This document shows, piece after piece, positions 1 through 5,102 of a stretch of DNA of 5,102 nucleotides; position 1 is the first letter of the stretch, and each line of letters starts with the position of its first letter. Location of the stretch: the NCBI GenBank assembly GCA_016183835.1, contig JACPDV010000340.1, positions 1 to 5,102 of the forward strand. The letters run 5' to 3'. Under the pieces are notes generated by a model. It did not search any database and was not told the origin of the DNA. It saw only the letters and a list, made by a program, of their open reading frames with translations. The position numbers were made by a program, and so were the translations under genes. This DNA is from Armatimonadota bacterium (GTDB lineage Bacteria; Armatimonadota; UBA10988).

Positions 1-3000
1 CGGCGTGGGCCACCAGGCCGAGCTCGCTGAGCCCCTGCGCGACTCCGGCCCGGTCGCCCACGTCGCGCCAGATGCTCAGGCTCTCCTCGTGGTGCCGCCG
101 GGCGGCGGCCTCGTCACCCCGGGCGTGCGCCAGAGAGCCGAGGTTGCGAAGGGTGCCGGCCAGGCCGCGCCGGTCGTGGAGCTCGCGTCGCAGCTCGAGA
201 GCCTGCTCGAGCCGGGCGGTGGCTGCGTCGAGATCGCCCAGCGCCCAGGCGGCGACGCCCAGGTTGGAGACCGTGGCGGCGATGCTCCACGGATTGCCCA
301 ACGCCTCACGGATCTCCAGGCTCTGCTCGTAGTAGGTGCGGGCCCGACGGTGATCGCCCTGGGCCCAGGCCAGCTTGCCCAGCTCGTTGAGTGCGTTGCC
401 GACGCCCGGCCTGTCGTCGAGCTCGCGACACAGCGACAAGCTCAAGGCCAGCAGCTCCGCGGCGCGCGCGTAGTGGCCCCGGCGCAGCGCGATATGGCCG
501 GCCCACCCCAGCGCCCGGGCGCGCAGGGCCGGCGGCGCCTGGGGAGCGCGCTCCAGGCTCCGCGCGAGGAGCTGCTCGGCGTCCGCCCAGTGTCCCTTGA
601 CGAGCCAGTACCGCCAGAGCGCGCCGGCCAGTTCGAGCGCCCCCTCGGGATGCTCTTCGAGTGCCCAGTCGAAGGCTGCGCCGAAGTTCTCGTGCTCGGC
701 CCCGAGGCGTTCCAGCCAGTCGCCCTCCTCGCCGCACTCGAGGGCCGCCTGGCCCGCGGTGGCGAGGGCCAGATAGTGAAGGAAGTGGCGCCGGCGCACC
801 TCAGCGCCCACCTGGACTTCGAGCCGCTCAGCGGCGAAGGTCCGGATGGTGTCGAGCATCCGAAAACGTACACGGCTGCCGTCCGCCGCCTCGACCAACG
901 AGCACTCGGCCAGGGCTGCCAGGTGGTCGAGCGCAGCGGGGCCGGCACACACGGCCTCGGCAGCCTCGGCCGTGCAGCCTCCGCGGAACACCGACAGCCG
1001 GGCGAAAACATCCTGCAGCTCGGGGCTGAGCACGTCGTAGCTCCAGGCGATGGCGGCCCGGAGGGTGCGATGGCGGGCGGGGACACTGCGCTGCCGGGTG
1101 GTGAACAGGTCGAGCGCCTGCCCCAGCTTGTCGAGCATCTGCGACAGCGAGAGCACCGCGATCCGGGAGGCCGCCAGCTCGAGGGCCAACGGGAGGCCCT
1201 CGAGCCGCCCGCAGAGCTCGGCGACGTCTTCGGCATTCCCCGCGGTGAGGTGGAAATCGGCTCGCACTGCCTGGGCCCGGTCCACGAACAGGCGCACGCT
1301 CTCGCAGCTCAGGAGCGCGTCGACGTCGTAGGGCCGCGCCGGGGTCGGCAGCGGCTGCAGGTGATAGGCGTGCTCGCCGGCGAGGCCCAGGCTCCGCCGC
1401 GAGCTGACCAGGCACATCAGCCGCGGCACGCGTTCCAGCAGCTCGCCCACCACGCCGGAGCCCACGTCGGCGAGGTGCTCGAAGTTGTCGAGGGCCAGCA
1501 GGGCGGGACGCTGCCGCAGGAGCTCGCAGACCTGCTCGAGCGGGTCGGCGCCGGGCAGCTCGGGTTGTCCGAGCGCCGCCCGGATGGCCGCCGGGATCCG
1601 CTCGCCCTCGCTCACGTCCGCCAGCGGGACGAACCAGACCGCGCCCTGGAGGACATCGACCAAACGGTGGGCGGTCTCCAAACAGAGCCGGCCCTTGCCC
1701 GTGCCACCCGGGCCCTGCACGGTGACCAGGCGCACCTCCCCGCCCAGCAAGAGATCCTCAAGGTGGCTCAGCTCTCGCTCGCGCCCGAAGAAGCGCGTCA
1801 GGTGCTGCGGCAGACGGCTGGCGTGGCCGGCGGCGTTGAGCGGCGCGAACTGCCGCACCGGCATGTCCGGGTACTCCGCCTGGAACACCCGCTCCGGCAT
1901 CGCTTGCTCCGCCAGGCGGTAGACCCCGAGGTCCCTCATCCAGATCCCCGGGGGCAGCTTCTGGCGCAGGAGGGCCGCCGCTGGTTCGGAGCAAACGATC
2001 TGCCCCGGGTGAGCTGACATGGCGAGGCGCAGCGCCCAATCGACCACCGTGTCGTCGATCGCGCCGGCCGGCAGGTGCTCGTCTGCGCCTCGTCCGGTCC
2101 GGCCGAACTCGCCGAGGTGGATTGCCAGGCGGGGCACGACCTGTCCGCCCTCGGCGCCGGCGGCGACCGCACGGTGGACCCGCACGGCGCAGACCAGGGC
2201 CTCGCTGGCCCGGCCGAAGGCGAACACCGCGCCACGATCCACGCTGCGGAGCAGCCGGCCGCCCTCTTCGGAGACCACGGTGCCCAGCGCCGCGAGGTCG
2301 TCGAGTCCATCCACCACCACCAGGGAGAGCGTGCCGGTGTCGTCGGTGCTCCCTCCGTCCGCCTGCCCGCGCTCCCGACTCGCCGGGCGGGTGTCCCATG
2401 GGGCCGGCTCGGCCGCCGGTGCATGACCGGGCGCCGCGCGGGCGCGCAGCTCAGCCGCCAGGGATCGCAGCGACCTGCCGATCACCAGTTCGTCGTCTTT
2501 CGCGGCGATGGCCTGGAGCTCGTCGAAATGGCGCAACGCGCCGTCGACGTCGCCCAGGGCGGACAGGATCGACATCAGGTCGGCATGCGCCAACTCGTTC
2601 CTCGGATCGATGGCGAGGCCGCGCTGGACCCGCTCCACCGCTTGGCCATGCTGTCCGGACGCGGCCAGCCGCTCGGCCAGGCGATGCAGTGCCCGGCCGT
2701 AGGACTCCGCCAGCCGCTGCCGCTCGAACTCTACCCAGGCCGCCTCGTGCTCGGCCAGGAACGGGGCCTCGTAGAGGCCGACGGCAGCTTCGAGGTGGCG
2801 GATCTGCTCGGCGCTGTACTCGGGCGCCGCCTCGGCCGACCGGAGCGCCGTCTCGAAGGCCTCCACATCGGTGGTCAGCGCCTCCCGGAGGATGCCGATC
2901 GAGCTGCGGTCCGCCCGGAACACCACCCGGGGCGGGTCACCGGTGCCCTCGAGCTGGGTCCGCAGCGTTGAGAGGGCCACGCTGAGGCTGTTGCGGGCGG

Positions 3001-3253
3001 CCTCGGGCGCGGCGTCGGGCCAGAGCAGGTCGAGCAGATCCTCCCTGCGGTGAGGGCGCGTGCGATGGTGGGCAAGAAAGGCCAGCAGCGCCTCGGCCTT
3101 GCGCGTGCGGAAGCGGCTGATGATATCCTCGCCCCGCACCACGCGAACCTGGCCGAGAAGATGCAGATGCCACACGGGTGCCGTCTCCACCGGGCGATGG
3201 CTCATGCACCCGGTGATCGTTCTATCGGCCGCTTCGGTCAGGGCTTGACTCAT
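1..3253 (-). CDS. SARP/BTAD-type transcriptional regulator with pseudo-cyclase, STAND ATPase and TPR domains (partial, C-terminus beyond left edge)
   Basis: This frame reads 1084 codons without a stop and leaves the window, so the C-terminus is missing. Domains in order: winged-helix region about 27-123 (LHLLGQVRV, then a RTRKAEALLAFLA helix and LLDLLWPD); BTAD helices about 125-270 (DVEAFE, LYEAPFL, IDPRNELAH); Ala/Pro-rich linker about 271-307; class III nucleotide-cyclase-like domain about 308-460; STAND/NB-ARC ATPase about 485-815 with FFGRERE, P-loop GPGGTGKG (514-521), Walker B LLALDN (585-590), GLPLALELAASR (686-697) and the family motif RHRTLRAAIAWSYDVL (727-742); then TPR units of exactly 40 residues from about 911 (equivalent Gly at 919, 959, 999, 1039, 1079). 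Proteins of this kind are cytoplasmic signal-responsive transcription activators; the TPRs probably sense a ligand or partner. The residue after the P-loop Lys is Gly instead of Ser/Thr, and the cyclase metal-binding motifs are degraded. Start choice: ATG 3253 is used, but no strong Shine-Dalgarno precedes it. An in-frame ATG at 3205 begins closer to the domain, and one at 3310 has AAGGG 9 nt upstream; a stop at 3319-3317 limits further extension. The ligand and target genes are unknown. Confidence 0.92.
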   Translation of the reverse strand, partial: MSQALTEAADRTITGCMSHRPVETAPVWHLHLLGQVRVVRGEDIISRFRTRKAEALLAFLAHHRTRPHRREDLLDLLWPDAAPEAARNSLSVALSTLRTQLEGTGDPPRVVFRADRSSIGILREALTTDVEAFETALRSAEAAPEYSAEQIRHLEAAVGLYEAPFLAEHEAAWVEFERQRLAESYGRALHRLAERLAASGQHGQAVERVQRGLAIDPRNELAHADLMSILSALGDVDGALRHFDELQAIAAKDDELVIGRSLRSLAAELRARAAPGHAPAAEPAPWDTRPASRERGQADGGSTDDTGTLSLVVVDGLDDLAALGTVVSEEGGRLLRSVDRGAVFAFGRASEALVCAVRVHRAVAAGAEGGQVVPRLAIHLGEFGRTGRGADEHLPAGAIDDTVVDWALRLAMSAHPGQIVCSEPAAALLRQKLPPGIWMRDLGVYRLAEQAMPERVFQAEYPDMPVRQFAPLNAAGHASRLPQHLTRFFGRERELSHLEDLLLGGEVRLVTVQGPGGTGKGRLCLETAHRLVDVLQGAVWFVPLADVSEGERIPAAIRAALGQPELPGADPLEQVCELLRQRPALLALDNFEHLADVGSGVVGELLERVPRLMCLVSSRRSLGLAGEHAYHLQPLPTPARPYDVDALLSCESVRLFVDRAQAVRADFHLTAGNAEDVAELCGRLEGLPLALELAASRIAVLSLSQMLDKLGQALDLFTTRQRSVPARHRTLRAAIAWSYDVLSPELQDVFARLSVFRGGCTAEAAEAVCAGPAALDHLAALAECSLVEAADGSRVRFRMLDTIRTFAAERLEVQVGAEVRRRHFLHYLALATAGQAALECGEEGDWLERLGAEHENFGAAFDWALEEHPEGALELAGALWRYWLVKGHWADAEQLLARSLERAPQAPPALRARALGWAGHIALRRGHYARAAELLALSLSLCRELDDRPGVGNALNELGKLAWAQGDHRRARTYYEQSLEIREALGNPWSIAATVSNLGVAAWALGDLDAATARLEQALELRRELHDRRGLAGTLRNLGSLAHARGDEAAARRHHEESLSIWRDVGDRAGVAQGLSELGLVAHA

Positions 3254-3479
3254 TCGTGCACCGCTCGGCCCACGCCGCGAAGAGCGTCGGCTACCGCGTG
3301 ACGAGAGCATCCCAAGCTACCCTTAACCGGCTCCTAAACACTCGTGACCGGGCGCGAACCGTGGTCGCCAATCATCGGCCGGCCGCTCTTGCCGCCGCGG
3401 GCGGGCGCAGGAACCACAATGCACGTGCGGACGCTGGGCGGACGCAGGGATGGACCGCTCCACGAACCGGGAGACACTC
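3254..3479. promoter_or_regulatory. Divergent intergenic region between regulator and YbjN gene
   Basis: These 226 bases separate the starts of two genes transcribed away from each other, so both promoters should lie here. About 3311-3341 is less GC-rich than the surroundings (it contains CCCTTAACC and CCTAAACACTC), which suits a promoter core, but I could not pick out a convincing -35/-10 pair on either strand. CGAACCG occurs at 3354-3360 and again at 3463-3469, and GCCGGCC-type palindromic sequence lies near 3375-3385. Neither forms the closely spaced direct heptamers known for SARP operators. The part next to the regulator may be coding if its start is the in-frame ATG at 3310. Confidence 0.45.
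3469..3473 (+). promoter_or_regulatory. Ribosome binding site of the YbjN gene
   Basis: GGGAG lies 6 nt before the ATG at 3480. It decides the start: an in-frame ATG at 3450 would add ten polar residues (MDRSTNRETL) ahead of the signal peptide, and its only purine run (AGGG) abuts the codon too closely. The ATG at 3480 starts directly with a Lys-containing n-region and a hydrophobic core, as expected of an exported protein. Confidence 0.75.
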
Positions 3480-4055
3480 ATGCACAAGACCGGGAAGCTG
3501 TGTTTGGTTGCGCTGTTGTGCGGCAGTCTCGCGCTCGCCGCCTCGGGATCGCTGAAGAAGGGCACCAAGGCCCTCGCCAAGGACGCGCCACGCACCCACC
3601 ATGCGTTCACGGCGCAGCCGGCCGGCCGCCTGCAGTTCGTCGCCGACGAGGCCCCGGCGCTGGTTACCTCGACCAGCCTCGACGAGATGAGGGACGCCTG
3701 CAAGGAGTTGAAGCTCAAGCCGGAGGACGCCAAGGACCAAGATGGCGACCCGATGCTCCTGGTCGACATGGACGGCTACAAGGTCGGCGTGCTGCTCTAC
3801 GGCAAGCCCGAGGTGACGAGCATCGGGCTGCAGTGCAATCTCAAGATGGACAAGGCCCCGAGCCTGTCGATGGTCAACGAGTGGAACATCGCGCGGCGCT
3901 ACTCGCGGGTCTACGTCAAAGACGGCATCTGCACCCTCGAAGACGACCTGGACCTCGAGGGCGGCGTGACCTGGGAGACCGTCGGCCGCATCTTCGTCCG
4001 GTTCCAGGATTCCGTCGCCGAGCTCGCGAAGCACATCGGCTTCAAGCTCGAGTAG
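3480..4055 (+). CDS. Exported YbjN-domain protein
   Basis: The product is 191 residues. Residues 1-20 form a Sec signal peptide: HKTGK, then a hydrophobic core LCLVALLCGSLALA, with probable cleavage after Ala20 (A-x-A at 18-20). No lipobox is apparent, so a periplasmic or secreted soluble protein is likely. A Lys/Ala-rich linker follows to about 60, then a YbjN-type domain at about 62-190. It shows SLDEMRDACKELKLK, MDGYKVGVLLYG, the family signature NEWN-x3-RYSRVY (133-145), an acidic DLDLEGGVTWETV (156-168) and a closing amphipathic helix (FQDSVAELAKHI). The YbjN family (named for the E. coli protein, also described as a putative sensory transduction regulator) has a type III secretion chaperone-like alpha/beta fold and no enzymatic activity that I know of, so a binding or chaperone role is only a guess. 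Three Cys remain in the mature part (74, 119, 151). The gene is divergent from the large regulator and ends 6 nt before the convergent SUMF1-type gene. No clear intrinsic terminator is seen between them. Confidence 0.9.
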   Translation: MHKTGKLCLVALLCGSLALAASGSLKKGTKALAKDAPRTHHAFTAQPAGRLQFVADEAPALVTSTSLDEMRDACKELKLKPEDAKDQDGDPMLLVDMDGYKVGVLLYGKPEVTSIGLQCNLKMDKAPSLSMVNEWNIARRYSRVYVKDGICTLEDDLDLEGGVTWETVGRIFVRFQDSVAELAKHIGFKLE

Positions 4056-4061
4056 CTCGGC

Positions 4062-4883
4062 TTACGGCTCCACCACGACCCTGAACCCCACGTTGTACAC
4101 CGGCTGATACGTCCGGTACGCCAGCCGGTACGCGGCGGTGCAGCGGAATGGCCGGTCGCGCCACGAGCCGCCGCGGACCACCTTCGGCTGCTCCGGATCG
4201 AGGTCGTTCCGTCGGTCGTTCTCCTGGTACGGATAGGGCCGGTAGCTCGTCCGCGTCCACTCGGCGGCGTTGCCGTGCATGTCGTACAGCCCCCAGGGAC
4301 TCGGCTGGTAGCTGCCGCACTTCACGGTCACCAGCGCGCCGTCGTTGAAGCGCGTCTCCTTGGGCACCCAGTCGTCGTACTTCGTGGCGTCCGGGAGCGG
4401 CTCGTCGACGGTGTAGGGGTTGCTCGCCAGCTCGCGCAGCTTGGCGTCGCCGAGGTTGGCCCGCTTCGCGAAGTCGTCGTCCGGGCCGCCCCACCAGAAC
4501 GGCGTGGCGGTGCCGGCGCGGCACGCCCACTCCCACTGCGCCTCGGTGGGGAGCATCACCTTCGCGCCGCTGAGCCGGGAGAGCCAGGCGCAGAACGCCG
4601 TCGCCTCGCGCCAGGTCACCCGCACCACCGGCTGCTCGGGGCCGTTCTCCGGGTAGCCGTGGATGCCGAACTGGTAGGTCAGCTTGTCCTCCACCCGGCT
4701 GTCGTGCCGCGCGTCGAAGCGGGCGAACTGCGCGTTGGTCACCTCCAGTCGGCCCATCCAGTAAGGCTGGGCGATCGGCACGTCGCACGGCTGCTCGTCC
4801 TCGGAGCCGCCGGGCTCGCCCATGCGGAGCGTGCCGGCCGGGATGCGGACCAGGTCGAGCTTGACGCCGTCACCGAGATCCAA
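4062..4883 (-). CDS. SUMF1/FGE-sulfatase-fold protein, probably not a sulfatase-activating enzyme
   Basis: The frame from a TTG at 4883 gives 273 residues that match one complete SUMF1 domain. Visible family motifs in order: LVRIPAGTLRMG (11-22), EVTNAQFARF (47-56), PVVRVTWREATAFCAWLS (85-102), LPTEAQWEWACRAG (111-124), WGLYDMHGNAAEWT (197-210), VVRGGSW (235-241) and NVGFRVV (264-270). SUMF1 proteins share a C-type-lectin-like fold; they include formylglycine-generating enzymes, ergothioneine-type oxygenases and non-catalytic ligand-binding domains. In formylglycine-generating enzymes a Cys pair follows GGSY. Here that segment reads GGSWRDRPFRC, with a single Cys at 248, so copper-dependent FGE activity is unlikely. 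No signal peptide or membrane segment is seen. TTG is the only start codon in frame upstream of the domain inside this window; an AGGGGG run supplied by the adjacent palindrome lies about 11 nt before it. The frame stays open to the right edge, so the domain may instead be the C-terminal part of a longer protein. Confidence 0.88.
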   Translation of the reverse strand: MDLGDGVKLDLVRIPAGTLRMGEPGGSEDEQPCDVPIAQPYWMGRLEVTNAQFARFDARHDSRVEDKLTYQFGIHGYPENGPEQPVVRVTWREATAFCAWLSRLSGAKVMLPTEAQWEWACRAGTATPFWWGGPDDDFAKRANLGDAKLRELASNPYTVDEPLPDATKYDDWVPKETRFNDGALVTVKCGSYQPSPWGLYDMHGNAAEWTRTSYRPYPYQENDRRNDLDPEQPKVVRGGSWRDRPFRCTAAYRLAYRTYQPVYNVGFRVVVEP

Positions 4884-4888
4884 CGTCC

Positions 4889-4935
4889 GGCCGGCCCCCT
4901 CTCCCGCCGGGAGAGGGTTGGGGTGAGGGCCGGCC
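4889..4935. repeat. Palindromic intergenic repeat with flanking GGCCGGCC copies
   Basis: The core hairpin is CCCTCTCCC (4897-4905), loop GCC, GGGAGAGGG (4909-4917), with perfect 9-bp arms, followed by TTGGGGTGAG. The 8-bp GGCCGGCC occurs on both sides (4889-4896 and 4928-4935). Read on the minus strand it gives peptides of the type HPNPLPAGEG or LTPTLSRRERG, which I recognise as frequent spurious translations of a palindrome dispersed in many high-GC genomes. No T-tract follows, so it does not look like a standard intrinsic terminator, although the RNA would fold. Confidence 0.8.
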
Positions 4936-4957
4936 GCCCATTGCGCGACGGCTGTGA

Positions 4958-4995
4958 CACCCCCTCCTTGCCAAGGAGGGGGCAGGGGGAGGTCC
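4958..4995 (+). repeat. 38-bp palindromic repeat, copy 1 of an inverted pair
   Basis: It contains a perfect palindrome with 11-bp arms, CCCCCTCCTTG (4960-4970) and CAAGGAGGGGG (4972-4982), around a single central C. This is followed by CAGGGGGAGGTCC. It matches copy 2 (5050-5087) in the opposite orientation at 37 of 38 positions; the one difference is G4986 in the tail. One reading frame through it encodes PLLGKEG, a peptide commonly seen as a translation artefact of a dispersed repeat. Confidence 0.85.
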
Positions 4996-5049
4996 CGTTT
5001 GTCCTCTCGGCCGACCGGAGTGAGGTCCGCAGCTCCCGCCGCCCCCGCT

Positions 5050-5087
5050 GGACCTCCCGCTGCCCCCTCCTTGGCAAGGAGGGGGTG
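5050..5087 (-). repeat. 38-bp palindromic repeat, copy 2 of an inverted pair
   Basis: This copy has the same 11-bp arms (5063-5073 and 5075-5085), with G as the central base on the plus strand, as expected for the reverse complement of copy 1. The conserved tail also carries over (GGACCTCCCGCTG at 5050-5062). The two copies face each other across 54 nt (4996-5049), giving a head-to-head arrangement like a REPIN-type doublet. GAGGTCC also occurs once inside the spacer (5022-5028). Confidence 0.85.
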
Positions 5088-5102
5088 AACCGGATCGATG
5101 CC

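Noticed and set aside
5..2017. 670-codon open frame on the plus strand
   Set aside because: It lies exactly codon-on-codon antisense to the regulator, whose domains are clearly recognisable on the minus strand. It stays open because TCA, TTA and CTA codons are rare in this GC-rich gene, and ends where the regulator uses TCA for Ser413. Its product has no recognisable domain.
2075..2971. 298-codon plus-strand open frame, with an overlapping frame at 2122-2985
   Set aside because: Both are antisense to the BTAD and cyclase-like part of the regulator, and their compositions are Arg/Ala/Gly/Pro-rich as expected from GC-rich shadow frames.
3245..3250. TTGACT resembling a -35 box on the plus strand
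   Set aside because: It lies at the start of the regulator's coding sequence, and no plausible -10 follows at 16-18 nt.
4018..4060. Possible bidirectional terminator at the convergent gene ends (CCGAGCT and AGCTCGG)
   Set aside because: The arms are 7 bp with a 29-nt loop, lie mostly inside the YbjN coding sequence and have no T-tract.
3344..4084. 246-codon plus-strand frame and the 220-codon minus-strand frame at 3372-4034 overlapping the YbjN gene
   Set aside because: The 3480-4055 frame has a signal peptide, a well-placed ribosome binding site and YbjN signatures; the overlapping frames show no motif.
4739..5077. 112-codon minus-strand frame through the repeats into the SUMF1 gene
   Set aside because: It is out of frame with the SUMF1 domain and consists largely of repeat translation (LTPTLSRRERG, CPLLGKEG), a known type of spurious ORF.

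Overview
The window is very GC-rich bacterial DNA with three protein-coding genes and, at its right end, a cluster of short palindromic repeats. Nothing in it fixes the taxon. The GC bias, an exported YbjN-type protein, a SUMF1-type protein, a large SARP/STAND regulator and dispersed intergenic palindromes together suggest a high-GC environmental or soil bacterium (for example Myxococcota, Acidobacteriota or a related uncultured lineage). That assignment is an inference.

Layout. Positions 1-3253 (minus strand) are one uninterrupted reading frame of 1084 codons that runs off the left edge. It encodes a multidomain regulator: winged-helix DNA-binding region, BTAD domain, a degenerate nucleotide-cyclase-like domain, a STAND/NB-ARC-type ATPase and 40-residue TPR units. 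Positions 3254-3479 are a divergent intergenic region. Positions 3480-4055 (plus strand) encode a 191-residue YbjN-domain protein with a signal peptide. Positions 4062-4883 (minus strand) encode a SUMF1/FGE-sulfatase-fold protein that lacks the catalytic cysteine pair of true formylglycine-generating enzymes. It converges on the YbjN gene with a 6-nt gap. Positions 4889-5087 hold three palindromic repeats: one CCCTCTCCC/GGGAGAGGG hairpin flanked by GGCCGGCC on both sides, and a pair of 38-bp near-identical repeats in inverted orientation.

How the genes may work together. The regulator and the YbjN gene are transcribed divergently from a 226-bp region, so the regulator could control itself and its neighbour; this is an inference from layout only. 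No operon links the SUMF1-type gene to the others. The most notable points are the non-canonical Walker A motif (Gly where Ser/Thr is expected) and the degenerate cyclase domain in the same regulator. Also notable is the SUMF1 frame, which stays open through the repeat cluster to the window edge, leaving its true start uncertain. I see no RNA genes, CRISPR array, transposase or phage genes.
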